From Roseococcus microcysteis (GTDB lineage: Bacteria; Pseudomonadota; Alphaproteobacteria; Acetobacterales; Acetobacteraceae), in contig NZ_CP061718.1 in NCBI RefSeq assembly GCF_014764365.1, positions 62,001 through 126,000 on the forward strand: a stretch of DNA of 64,000 nt, given 5' to 3'. Below the pieces are notes generated by a model. It saw only the letters and a list, made by a program, of their open reading frames with translations, made no database searches and was not told the DNA's origin. The position numbers and the translations under genes were made by a program. Positions 35,624 through 44,509 of this stretch are shown here, one piece after another. The first letter of the stretch is position 1. The number at the start of each line of letters is the position of its first letter.

Positions 35624-36190
35624 TCAGCCCCGCGGCGCGAAGCCCAGGAAGCCCAGCGAGGGGATGGGCTGGCCGGGATCGGCGCGCAGGGTGGGAGCCG
35701 GCCGCGCGGCGGGCGTCGGCGCCGCGCGCACCGGGCGGGGTGCCGGCTGCGGACGGGCGCGCGGCGCGGACGTGGCCTCGCGCGGCGGGCCGGAGGAGGC
35801 CATGCCCGCCCCACCCCGCACCGACAGCAGGTAGAAGGTGACATCCGCCCGCGCGCGGTCCACCGCGGCTTCGACCGGGGTCAGGCCCAGCGCGTTGCGC
35901 GCGCGCAGGTCCGCGCCGCGATTCACCGCGTCGCGCACCGCCGGCAGGTCGCCGCGGGCGATGCCGTCGAACAGCGCGTCATTGGGGTTCATGGCCGAGG
36001 GCGGCACCTCGGACGGCGCCACCGTGCCCTGGCGGCCTTGCAGCCCCGGCAGGGCGGGCGGGGCCTCGCGCTGCTGGGCGGGCGCGCCGGGCTGGGCGCC
36101 CGGAAGCCGCGTCGGCCCCTGGGCCTGGGCCAGGGAGGGCACGGCAAGGAGCAGGGCGGCCAAAGCCACGCGATGCGGAAAACACGTCAT
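35624..36190 (-). CDS. Exported protein with ankyrin repeats and Pro/Ala-rich flanks
   Basis: The 188-residue product has a signal peptide (VALAALLLAVPSLAQAQ) and a Pro/Gln/Gly-rich linker. About two ankyrin repeats follow (NDALFDGIARGDLPAVRDAV, then RGADLRARNALGLTPVEAAV), and then a Pro/Arg-rich tail ending FLGFAPRG. Ankyrin repeats mediate protein binding; the partner is unknown. ATG 36190 is chosen because it opens the signal peptide, although the frame extends further upstream. Confidence 0.7.
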   Translation of the reverse strand: MTCFPHRVALAALLLAVPSLAQAQGPTRLPGAQPGAPAQQREAPPALPGLQGRQGTVAPSEVPPSAMNPNDALFDGIARGDLPAVRDAVNRGADLRARNALGLTPVEAAVDRARADVTFYLLSVRGGAGMASSGPPREATSAPRARPQPAPRPVRAAPTPAARPAPTLRADPGQPIPSLGFLGFAPRG

Positions 36191-36246
36191 GCCCCCTGGA
36201 TGCCATGGCGGCGCGGCGGAAGAAAGGCCTGTGTTCGGCGCCGGCC

Positions 36247-36609
36247 TCAGGCGGCCCGCACGGCGCATTGCAACCGGCGCGCGGCCTCCGTCATGGCCCG
36301 GCGCAGGATGTCCCGCTCGGCCTCGTCGGTCACGCTGGTGAAATAGGCCAGCACATCGCTGACCGTGTCCTCGATCTCATGCGCGGCGAGCTTCTGGCGG
36401 ATACCGTCACGCAATTGCAGGTAGAGGCGACGGCTTTCCACCTCCTCCCGCTCCTCCTCCGTCATCGTGACCTTGGCGGAAGGGCGAAGCTGAAAATCAT
36501 GGCGGGAGACGCTGCCCAGGAGCACCCGCGGCGACCGCTCCGCCCCCGTAGCGGCCTCGACGCGATAAATCGTGACCGCGTCCCGGCGACTGACGAACTG
36601 CAGCGGCAT
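36247..36609 (-). CDS. Hypothetical protein, 120 residues
   Basis: No family is recognised. The product starts MPLQFVSRRDAVTIYRVEAA, which resembles a small beta-rich head. It continues with a charged helical region (TMTEEEREEVESRRLYLQLR) and a C-terminal helical part. It has no signal peptide or membrane helix. GGGGGATGGG precedes the ATG. It lies downstream of the type I secretion genes on the same strand with an 81-base gap and could be co-transcribed with them, but nothing ties its function to secretion. Confidence 0.65.
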   Translation of the reverse strand: MPLQFVSRRDAVTIYRVEAATGAERSPRVLLGSVSRHDFQLRPSAKVTMTEEEREEVESRRLYLQLRDGIRQKLAAHEIEDTVSDVLAYFTSVTDEAERDILRRAMTEAARRLQCAVRAA

Positions 36610-36690
36610 GACCCATCCCCCAACAGATTTGGTGCCGATGTAACATATTTGCGTCTGAACACCAGATTGAGCAAGGAATGAGACCTTGGC

Positions 36691-38016
36691 TCAGGGTTCG
36701 GTGAAGGCGCGGCGCAGGCTCTCCCGCAGGGGCTGGGTCATGTAGCGCCAGAAGCTGCGCGCGCCGGTGATGACATGCGCCTCCACCGGCATCCCCGGTG
36801 AGAGGAACACGCCCGGCATGCGCGCCAGCGCCGCCTCGTCCAGCGCGATGCGCGCGCGGTAATGGCTCATCCGCGTCTGCGGGTCGGTGGTGACGTCGGC
36901 CGCCACGAAGATCACCTCGCCCGAGAGGTAGGGCACCATGTTCTGGCGGAAGGCGGGCAGGCGCAGCTGCGCCGGCAGCCCCGTCCGCACGGCGTCGATG
37001 TCGGTGGGGTTGATGTTCACCTCCGCCACCAGCCGGTCCGCGCTGGGCACGATGTCCAGCAGCGGCTCGCCGGGGCGGACCACGCCGCCCAGGGTGAAGA
37101 CGCGCGAATTCACCACCGTGCCGTCGGCGGGGGCCAGGATGTCCCGGCGCAGCGCCACGTCATCGGCGGCCATCAGGCGTTCCTCGACCTCGGCGAGGCG
37201 CTGGGCCACCTCCCGCGCCTCGGCGTTCACCTCCTGCCGGCGCTGGCTCAGCAAGGATTGCGCCTGGCGCTCCGCCTCCTCGATCGTGGCGCGGGCGCGG
37301 GCGACCTGGCCCTGCAACTCGTCCATGCTGCCCTCCACCGCCGCGCGGCCGCGCTGCACGGCCAGCAATTCGGGCAGGCGGGAGAGGCCCTGGTTCACCA
37401 GGCCCCGCCGCATCGCCTCCTCCTGCACGATCAGCGCGTGCTGGCGTTCGGCCGCGCGCAGCTGGCCCTGGGCGGAGTCGAGGCTGGCGCGCCCCTGCGC
37501 CTCGCGCGCCGCGATGATGGCAAGCTGGCCGTCCAGCGCCGCGCGCCGTGCGGTGAAGAGCGCGACCTGGCCCGCCATCGCCTCGCGCGCGCGGGGGTTG
37601 TCCATGTGCTGCAGCGCGGCGGGGAAGGTCAGCGCGCCATGTTCCGCGGCCTCGGCCGAAAGCCGCGCCGCATGGGCCATCAGCGAAGCCTGCTGCGCCC
37701 GCAGCGCCTCGCGCGTCGCGCCGGCCTGCACATCGTCCAGCCGCAGCACCACCTGGCCCGCCCGCACGCGGTCGCCGTCGCGCGCCAGGATGGCGCGGAC
37801 CACGCCGCCCTCCAGGTGCTGCACGGTGCGGCGCGTGCCCTCCACGGTGATGACGCCGGGGGCGACGGTGGCTTCCGCCAGGGGGGCCATGGTGGCCCAG
37901 GCCATGAAGCCGCCGAAGCCGGCCAGCAGGACGAGCATCCCGGCCAGGATCACGCCGCGGGTGGGCGGGTGCGGCGCGTCCAACATGGCGGCGGGGGCGG
38001 AAAGCGGCGTGGCCAT
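36691..38016 (-). CDS. Type I secretion periplasmic adaptor subunit (HlyD/PrtE family)
   Basis: This is the membrane-fusion protein that links the inner-membrane ABC exporter to a TolC-like channel. One N-terminal membrane helix lies at about residues 20-40. A lipoyl-like half-motif follows (VQHLEGGVVRAILARDGDRV), then a long coiled-coil hairpin (about 100-260) and beta-barrel segments ending FSPG-like FLSPGMPVEAHV. The length of 441 residues fits the PrtE/HlyD group. It starts one base after the stop of the ABC gene (TGACATG), so the pair is coupled. No TolC gene or RTX substrate is in the window. Confidence 0.9.
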   Translation of the reverse strand: MATPLSAPAAMLDAPHPPTRGVILAGMLVLLAGFGGFMAWATMAPLAEATVAPGVITVEGTRRTVQHLEGGVVRAILARDGDRVRAGQVVLRLDDVQAGATREALRAQQASLMAHAARLSAEAAEHGALTFPAALQHMDNPRAREAMAGQVALFTARRAALDGQLAIIAAREAQGRASLDSAQGQLRAAERQHALIVQEEAMRRGLVNQGLSRLPELLAVQRGRAAVEGSMDELQGQVARARATIEEAERQAQSLLSQRRQEVNAEAREVAQRLAEVEERLMAADDVALRRDILAPADGTVVNSRVFTLGGVVRPGEPLLDIVPSADRLVAEVNINPTDIDAVRTGLPAQLRLPAFRQNMVPYLSGEVIFVAADVTTDPQTRMSHYRARIALDEAALARMPGVFLSPGMPVEAHVITGARSFWRYMTQPLRESLRRAFTEP

Positions 38017-38017
38017 G

Positions 38018-39754
38018 TCAGAGCGTCCCGGTCAAAGCGGGCTTCATGCCCGGCGGTGGCATCTCGGTGGGGCGGGGCGGGCCCATCAGCCGCTTCATCA
38101 CCTCGGCGCGGGGGCCGTAGAGCTCGGCCGCGCCATCGCGCAGCACCAGCACCTTGTCCGCCACCTGCACGAGGCCGGGCCGGTGCGAGACCAGGATCAG
38201 CGTGGCGCCGGCCTGCTTCGCCCGCGCGAGCGAATGGAGAAGGATGGCCTCGCTCTCGCCATCGAGGTTGGAATTGGGCTCATCCAGCACGATCAGCCTG
38301 GGGTTGCCGAAGAGGGCGCGCGCCAGGCCGATCATCTGCCGCTGCCCGCCCGAGAGATGCTGCCCGCCCTCGCCGATCTCGGTGTCATAGCCGCGCGGCA
38401 GGCGCAGGATCATGTCGTGGCAGCCCGCGAGGCGCGCGGCCTCGAAGACCTGTTCGGGCGCGGCTTCCCCCATGCGGGCGATGTTCTGGAACACGCTGCC
38501 GTCGAAGAGTTCCACGGCCTGGGGCAAATAGCCCACATGGCGGCCGAAATCCTCGCGCGGCCAGAGGAAGACATCGGCGCCGTCCAGCCGCACCGTGCCG
38601 GCATTGGGCGGCAGCGTGCCCATGATCAGGCGGATCAGCGTGGTCTTGCCCGCGGCCGAGGGGCCGATGACGGCCAGCGCCTCGCCCGGCTCCAGATGCA
38701 GGCTGATGCCCTTGATCATGGGGGCGGCAGTGCCGGGGAAGCCATAGGTCACGCGCTCCAGCTCCAGCCGGCCCCGGGGCGGGGGCGGGGCGGTGCCGGC
38801 GGGGCGTCCGGGCGGCATGCGCAGGAAGGCCTGCAACCGCTGGAAGCTCTGCCGCGCCTGGACCAGCTGCCGCCAGCCGCCGATCACCTGCTCGACCGGC
38901 GCCAGCGCGCGGCCCATGACGATGGAGGCCGCGATGGAGGCCCCCGGCGTCACCTGCTGGCGCAGCGTGAGCCAGGCGCCCACCCCCAGCACCGCGAGCT
39001 GGACGGCCAGGCGGCAGAACTTGGTGGCGGCCAGGATGATGGCGGCGCGGTCGCCGGCGCGGGTCTGGGCGGGCAGCACCTCGTTGATGCCCGCGCGCCA
39101 GCGGGCCAGCACGGCGGGCGCCATGCCCATGCTGTCAATGACCTCGGCGTTGCGCGCCATGGCCTCGGTACGGGACTGGGTGCGCTGGGCGGCGGTGGCG
39201 GCCTCGCGCAGCAGGCGCGAGGTGACGAGTTCGCTCAGCAGCGTCAGGCCGAAAAGCAGCAATGCGCCGGCCAAAGCCACCAGCCCCAGCAGCGGGTGCA
39301 GCAGGAAGATGACCGCGAGGTAGATCGGCACCCAGGGCAGGTCATAGAGCGCGAGCGCGCCGCCCGAACCCAGATAGCCCCGGCAGGCGGCGAGGTCCCG
39401 CAGCGCCTCCATCCGGTAGGGCAGGCCGCGCAGCTGGGCTTCCAGGCCGCGATGGAAGGCCTCGGGCGCCGCGCGCATCTCCATCCAGGCGGCCACGCGC
39501 TGCATGACCAGGCTGCGCACCCCCTCCAGCACCGCCAGCACCAGCAGGGCGAAGAGGGCGATGGCGGTGAGGAAGAACAGCGTGTCGCCGCTGCGCGCGG
39601 CCAGCACGCGGTCGAACACCATCATCATGTAGAGCGGCACGGTGAGCTGCAGCAGGTTGGCCACGCCCGAGAAGGCGCCCACGCTGGCGAATTGCCAGCG
39701 ACAGGCCGCCAGCGCCTCGCCCAAGGGGGTGGTCTCCGTGCTTGCCGCCATCAT
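38018..39754 (-). CDS. Type I secretion system permease/ATPase (PrtD family)
   Basis: This half-transporter of 578 residues energises export of a protein substrate, probably an RTX-type protein in one step across both membranes. Five or six helices occupy residues 20-300. The ATPase domain has Walker A GPSAAGKTTL, the signature LSGGQRQ, Walker B LIVLDEPNSNLD and the H-loop SHRP. There is no N-terminal C39 peptidase domain, so double-glycine leader processing is not expected. The upstream gap 39755-39893 holds a small hairpin (GTCCCA/TGGGAC, 39765-39779) and no gene. Confidence 0.92.
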   Translation of the reverse strand: MMAASTETTPLGEALAACRWQFASVGAFSGVANLLQLTVPLYMMMVFDRVLAARSGDTLFFLTAIALFALLVLAVLEGVRSLVMQRVAAWMEMRAAPEAFHRGLEAQLRGLPYRMEALRDLAACRGYLGSGGALALYDLPWVPIYLAVIFLLHPLLGLVALAGALLLFGLTLLSELVTSRLLREAATAAQRTQSRTEAMARNAEVIDSMGMAPAVLARWRAGINEVLPAQTRAGDRAAIILAATKFCRLAVQLAVLGVGAWLTLRQQVTPGASIAASIVMGRALAPVEQVIGGWRQLVQARQSFQRLQAFLRMPPGRPAGTAPPPPRGRLELERVTYGFPGTAAPMIKGISLHLEPGEALAVIGPSAAGKTTLIRLIMGTLPPNAGTVRLDGADVFLWPREDFGRHVGYLPQAVELFDGSVFQNIARMGEAAPEQVFEAARLAGCHDMILRLPRGYDTEIGEGGQHLSGGQRQMIGLARALFGNPRLIVLDEPNSNLDGESEAILLHSLARAKQAGATLILVSHRPGLVQVADKVLVLRDGAAELYGPRAEVMKRLMGPPRPTEMPPPGMKPALTGTL

Positions 39755-39893
39755 GTCAGTCCCTGTCCCATTTTGGGACGACGCCCGGAGGGGCGCCGCA
39801 GCGCCGGGACGACCGCCAATTCTTGGCGCGCCACCCCGGCCGCGGGACTGTGCGGGCAGGCGCTTAACGAAACGTGAAGTTGGTTCGGCGGGC

Positions 39894-40292
39894 TTAGCGC
39901 GCCCGGAACACGACCTGCCGGTTGAGGGCGAAGTTCACGAACATGCCCGCGATGGACCCGGCCGCGACGCCCAGCACCAGGTGCCGCGCGCCGATCTCGG
40001 TCCAGGCGGTGATGGCGGCATAGGTGCCGTAATTCACCGCGAAGCCCACCAGGTTCAGCGCGAGATACAGCCCCCATTGCCGGCCGATGCCGCCGCCGCC
40101 GCGCCGGTCGCGGAAGGTCCAGGCGCGGTTCAGCGCATAGACCCCGGTGGCGGCCACCAGATAGGAGATGACGCGCCCCCAATAGGGCCCGGTGCCCAGG
40201 GCGACCGCGGCGCTCAGCACCGCGTAGTCCAGCAGGAAGCCCAGCGTCCCCACCACGCCGAAACGGAAGAATTGCAGGATGATCGCGGGCAT
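39894..40292 (-). CDS. GtrA family membrane protein
   Basis: This is a four-helix protein of 132 residues. It opens ILQFFRFGVVGTLGFLLDY, has NRAWTFRDR in the middle loop and ends NFALNRQVVFRAR, the standard GtrA layout. Relatives flip lipid-linked sugars or assist polysaccharide and teichoic-acid modification. No glycosyltransferase partner is adjacent, so the pathway is unknown. Confidence 0.88.
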   Translation of the reverse strand: MPAIILQFFRFGVVGTLGFLLDYAVLSAAVALGTGPYWGRVISYLVAATGVYALNRAWTFRDRRGGGGIGRQWGLYLALNLVGFAVNYGTYAAITAWTEIGARHLVLGVAAGSIAGMFVNFALNRQVVFRAR

Positions 40293-40369
40293 GGGCGGCG
40301 GTTAGGGGGGCCGGATGGCGCAATTGCGGCGCCCACCTATGCTTCGCCCGCATTCCAGGAGGGCGATTC

Positions 40370-41209
40370 GTGATCGGGCTGGTGGGTCTGGGCCGCATGG
40401 GCGGCGCGATGCTGGGGCGGCTGCGCGAGCAGGGCCGGGATGTGGCGGCCTTCGACCAGGATGCGGGCCTGCGGGCACGCGCGGGCGGGGTGTCGGGCGT
40501 GGCCGATTGCGCGGCGCCGGTCGTGATCCTCTCCCTGCCGCATGAGGCGGCGGTGGAGGCGGTGCTGGCCGAATTGCTTCCCGTGATGCCGCAAGGCGCC
40601 GTGGTTGTGGACACCTCCACCATCGCCCCCGGCGCCGCGCGGCGATTCGCGGAACAGGCCGCTTCGGCGGGCGTGGGGTATCTCGATGCGCCCGTCTCCG
40701 GCGGGCCGGCGGGGGCGGCGGCGGGCACGCTCGCCATGATGCTGGGGGGCGAGGACGCGGCCATCGCCGCCGCGCGGCCCGTGCTGGAATTGGTCGCCAC
40801 CCGCATCACCCATGTGGGCGGGCCGGGGGCGGGGCAGGTGGCGAAGCTCGCCAACAACCTGCTGGTGGCGACCCATTTGATGGCGGCGGCCGAGGCGCTG
40901 CGGATGGCGGATGCCGCCGGCGTGGACCCCGCCGCGCTGCTGCCGGTGCTGAACGCCGCCTCCGGCCGCTCGGCCGCCACCGAGGTGAACTGGCCGCGCT
41001 GGATCCTGCCCGGCGGTTTCGACAGCGGCTTCGCGGCGGGGCTGATGCGCAAGGATGTGCGGCTCGCGCTGGAACTGGCCCAGGCGGCCGGCACGCCGTT
41101 GCCCGTCTGCGCCGCCGCCGCGAGCCTGTGGGAATCCAGCCACGTGCCCGATTCCGAGGAATTCAACCGCGTCCCCGCCGCCCTCTTCCAGGACCGTTCC
41201 CATGGCTGA
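40370..41209 (+). CDS. NAD(P)-dependent beta-hydroxyacid dehydrogenase (3-hydroxyisobutyrate dehydrogenase family)
   Basis: This 279-residue Rossmann enzyme opens with MIGLVGLGRMGGAM. The substrate-binding segment DAPVSGGPAGAAAGTLAMM and the catalytic Lys in GAGQVAKLANNLL follow, then an all-helical C-terminal domain. Family members oxidise 3-hydroxyisobutyrate, tartronate semialdehyde or similar compounds. The GTG start is supported by AGGAGGG eight bases upstream. It overlaps the aldehyde dehydrogenase gene by eight bases; a hydroxyacid plus aldehyde dehydrogenase pair suggests one short oxidation pathway. Confidence 0.9.
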   Translation: MIGLVGLGRMGGAMLGRLREQGRDVAAFDQDAGLRARAGGVSGVADCAAPVVILSLPHEAAVEAVLAELLPVMPQGAVVVDTSTIAPGAARRFAEQAASAGVGYLDAPVSGGPAGAAAGTLAMMLGGEDAAIAAARPVLELVATRITHVGGPGAGQVAKLANNLLVATHLMAAAEALRMADAAGVDPAALLPVLNAASGRSAATEVNWPRWILPGGFDSGFAAGLMRKDVRLALELAQAAGTPLPVCAAAASLWESSHVPDSEEFNRVPAALFQDRSHG

Positions 41210-42700
41210 CCCCTCCCGCGCCGCCGCCGAGGCGGCCACCCATATCCGGAACTGGTTCGGCGGCACGGTGCCCGGCGCCGTGCTGGATGGCACCACGCGC
41301 CCCGGCGCGGGCGAGGCGCTGGCGCTCACCGACCCCGTGACCGGCAAGCCGCTCTTCTCCTACCCCCTGGCCGATGCCGCACTCGCCGCCGAGGCCGCCG
41401 CCGCCGCCGCCCGCGCGGCCCCCGCCTGGGCCGCCCTTCCGGGCGCCGAGCGCGGCCGCCGCCTCTGGGCGCTGGGGGCGGCCATCCGTGCGGAGGCCGA
41501 GCCGCTGGCCCGCGCCGAATGCGCCAACGCCGGCAAGCCGCTGCGCGATGCCCGCGCCGAACTGGCCCGCGTGGCCGAGATGGCCGAATACTTCGCCGGC
41601 TGGTGCGACAAGATCGAGGGCCGCGTGGTGGGCGTCCCCTCCGGCCATTTCGTGACGGTGCGGCATGAACCCTATGGCGTGATCCTCGCCATCACGCCCT
41701 GGAACGCGCCGCTCTTCACCGCGGGGTGGAACGCCTTTCCGGCGCTGGCCGCCGGCAATGCCGTGGTGCTGAAGCCCAGCGAGATGACGCCGCTGACCTC
41801 GCTGCGGCTCGGGCAACTCGCCCAGGCGCTGGACGTGCCGCTGATGGTGGTGGCCGGCGGGCCGGCGGCGGTGGAGGCGCTGGTGGCCGCGCCCGAGGTG
41901 GCCAAGCTCTGCTTCGTCGGCAGCCCCGCCGTCGGCGCGCGGATCGCCGCGCTCTGCGCCGCCCGCACCCTGCCGCATGTGCTGGAGCTGGGCGGCAAGA
42001 GCGCCAACATCGTCTTCGCCGATTCGGATTTGGACGCCGCGCTTCTGGGCGCCCAGCAGGCCATCTTCGCCGGCGCCGGACAGTCCTGCGTGGCGGGCTC
42101 GCGCCTGCTGCTGGAGGAATCCATCGCCGACGCCTTCCTCGCGCGTCTGCGCGCGGGCATGGCCAAGATCAGGCTGGGCGACCCGCTGGACGAGGCGACC
42201 GAGATGGGCCCCGTCGCCCACCCCCGCCAGCACGCGCATGTGCAATCCCTGCTGGAAGCCGCGGCCGCCGAGGGCGGGCAGGTTCTCACCGCCGCGCCGA
42301 ACCCGGGCGCCTGCTTCGTCCCCCCACGGTGCTGGACGGGCTCTCGCCCCAGGCGCGCGCGGTGCAGGAGGAAATCTTCGGCCCCGTCGTCGCCGTGCAG
42401 CGCTTCGGGGATGAGGCCGAGGCCATCCGGCTTGCCAACGGCACGCGCTTCGGCCTGGCCGGCGCGGTCTGGACGCGGGATGTGGGGCGCGCGCACCGGG
42501 TCGCCGCGGCCCTTCGCGCCGGCACGGTCTGGGTGAATGGCTACCGCACCATCCATGTCAGCGTGCCCTTCGGCGGCTTTGGCGCTTCGGGGCATGGGCG
42601 TTCCTCGGGCGCGGAGGTGCTCGCGGAATACACACAGGCCAAGGCCGTCTGGGTGGAGACGCGGCAGGCGCCGCCGCCCGGCTTCGGGCACCTGCCCTGA
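41202..42700 (+). pseudogene. Aldehyde dehydrogenase family gene, interrupted by a one-base C-run frameshift
   Basis: This is a NAD(P)-dependent aldehyde dehydrogenase with all key elements, split over two frames. The first frame (ATG 41202 onward) has ITPWNAPLF, VLKPSEMTP, the catalytic Glu in LELGGKSAN and the catalytic Cys in GAGQSCVAG. At 42320-42325 a run of six Cs breaks the frame. The next frame continues with TVLDGLSP, EEIFGPVVAV, the NGTRFGLAGAVWT segment and PFGGFGASGHG to the stop at 42700. One added C gives a continuous protein of normal length (about 499 residues). It may be intact in the real genome. It is adjacent to a hydroxyacid dehydrogenase and a solute importer. Confidence 0.85.
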
Positions 42701-42705
42701 TCCGC

Positions 42706-42735
42706 TTGCAAACCGGGGCGGGCTCTGGCTTCTAT
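42706..42735 (+). promoter_or_regulatory. Sigma-70-like promoter candidate for the ABC importer operon
   Basis: TTGCAA (42706-42711) and TTCTAT (42730-42735) are spaced by 18 bases, about 55 bases before the first binding-protein start. Judged by eye only. Confidence 0.35.
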
Positions 42736-42790
42736 CCGCGCAACGCCAGGGGAGGCGGGTCGGTCGCGTCAACGTGACGGGAGTGTTCAT

Positions 42791-44374
42791 ATGAAACGTC
42801 GTGACCTCATGCTGGGGGGCGGCGCCGCCCTGCTTTCGGCGCCCGCCTACACCCAGTCCGCCCAGAACCGCGTGCTGAAATTCGTCCCGCAGGCGAATCT
42901 GACCAGCGTGGACCCGGTCTGGACCACGGCCACCGTCACGCGCAACCACGGCTACATGGTCTATGACTGCCTCTACGGCCTCGACGACCAGTTCCGCCCC
43001 TATCCGCAGATGGCCGAGGGCACGTCCTTCGAGGATGACAACCGCACGGCCACGATCACGCTGCGCCCCGGCCTGTTCTTCCATGATGGCGAGGCGGTGC
43101 GCGCGGCCGATGCGGTGGCGAGCCTCAAGCGCTGGATGCGCCGCAGCCCCATCGGCCAGAAGCTCAGCGAATACACGGATGAGCTGGTGGCGCTGGATGA
43201 TCGCCGCCTGCGCTTCCGCCTCAAGCGGCCCTTTCCGCTGCTGCTGAACGCGCTGGGCTCGGTCGCCACGCCCACGCCCTTCATCATGCCCGAGCGCCTG
43301 GCGCAGACGGACGCCTTCACGCAGATCCGTGAGACGGTGGGCAGCGGCCCCTTCCGCTTCGTGCAGAACGAGTTCAACTCGGGCAGCCTCGCGGTCTATG
43401 AGCGCAACCCGCGCTATTCCCCCAACCCCAATGCGGGCCCGGTCTCGCTGACGGCGGGGCCCAAGGAAGTGCATTTCGACCGCGTCGAGTGGCACATCAT
43501 CACCGACACCTCGACCTCCACCTCCGCGCTGATCCGCGGCGAGATGGACTGGTTCGAGCAGCCCACCCCCGAGAACCAGCTTCTGCTGCGCCGCAACCGC
43601 AATGTGGTGGTGGAGATGCTGACGCCCTTCATGTCGCTCGGCGTCATGCGGTTCAACCATCTGCACCCGCCCTTCGACAACCCGGCCATCCGCCGCGCCA
43701 TCCTGCCCGCGGTGCAGCAATCGGATTTCATGATCGCGGCCCAGGGGCCGGAGCCCGAGAATTGGCGCGACGGCGTGGGCTGCTTCACCCCCGGTTCCCC
43801 CTTCGCCAATGACGAGGGGCTGGACCCGCTGAAGGGCCCGCGCAGCATCGAGCGCGCGCGGCAATTGCTGCGCGAGGCCGGCTACAACAACGAACCCATT
43901 CGCATCCTGGGCCCCACCGACATCCTGAACCCCGCCGCACTCACCCAGGTGGCGGCCGATTTGTTCCGCCGTTTGCAGGTGAACCTCGACGTGGTGCTGA
44001 CCGACTGGGGCACGGTGGTCCAGCGCCGCGCGAGCCGCGAGCCGCTCGATCGCGGCGGCTGGTCCATCACCTGCACCACCTTCGCGGGCTTTGAGGTGAT
44101 GGACCCCGTCAGCCACTTCCCCCTGCGGGGCAATGGCAATGGCGCCTGGTTCGGCTGGCCCAACGTGCCGGAGCTGGAGACGCTCCGCGACAGCTGGTTC
44201 GACGCGCCCGACGTGCCGGCCCAGCAGGCGATCGCGCGGCGGATGCAGGGCATCGCCATGCACGAGCTGCCCTTCGTGCCGGTGGGGGCGGTGGCCTCCA
44301 TCACCGCGCACCGGCGCAACCTGACGGGCCGCGTGCCCGGCTTCGCGCAGTTCTGGGGCATCCGCCGGTCCTGA
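42791..44374 (+). CDS. ABC transporter substrate-binding protein, family 5 (peptide/nickel type), copy 1
   Basis: This periplasmic binding protein has 527 residues. The N-terminus is a Tat-type signal (KRRDLMLGGGAALLSAPA). The mature part has the family 5 features LTSVDPVWTTATVTRN near the start, LRPGLFFHDGEAVRAADAVA, and late AGYNNEPIRIL. It starts the importer operon. It is clearly paralogous to the next gene: both contain LRFV/KFVPQANL, TRNH or RNAS segments and a shared FNHLHPPF/FNHLHAPF box. The ligand could be a peptide, an opine or another organic solute. Confidence 0.9.
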   Translation: MKRRDLMLGGGAALLSAPAYTQSAQNRVLKFVPQANLTSVDPVWTTATVTRNHGYMVYDCLYGLDDQFRPYPQMAEGTSFEDDNRTATITLRPGLFFHDGEAVRAADAVASLKRWMRRSPIGQKLSEYTDELVALDDRRLRFRLKRPFPLLLNALGSVATPTPFIMPERLAQTDAFTQIRETVGSGPFRFVQNEFNSGSLAVYERNPRYSPNPNAGPVSLTAGPKEVHFDRVEWHIITDTSTSTSALIRGEMDWFEQPTPENQLLLRRNRNVVVEMLTPFMSLGVMRFNHLHPPFDNPAIRRAILPAVQQSDFMIAAQGPEPENWRDGVGCFTPGSPFANDEGLDPLKGPRSIERARQLLREAGYNNEPIRILGPTDILNPAALTQVAADLFRRLQVNLDVVLTDWGTVVQRRASREPLDRGGWSITCTTFAGFEVMDPVSHFPLRGNGNGAWFGWPNVPELETLRDSWFDAPDVPAQQAIARRMQGIAMHELPFVPVGAVASITAHRRNLTGRVPGFAQFWGIRRS

Positions 44375-44389
44375 TAGGCTCTCTGGCAC

Positions 44390-44419
44390 GCTCCGTGCAT
44401 TCAATGTGATGCGCGGAGC
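44390..44419 (+). terminator. Strong intercistronic hairpin between the two binding-protein genes
   Basis: GCTCCGTGCAT (44390-44400) pairs with ATGCGCGGAGC (44409-44419) over eleven bases with one G-T wobble and an eight-base loop, followed by GATGGGCCCTTCTTT. It may be a partial terminator or an mRNA-stabilising end that raises expression of the first binding protein. Confidence 0.45.
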
Positions 44420-44509
44420 GATGGGCCCTTCTTTGGTGGCGCTTTGCCCATGTGTGTTGCACGCTTCGCCCAAGCCGGAAGCAACCGGCCTGGAACAGGG
44501 AGAGAGTAG

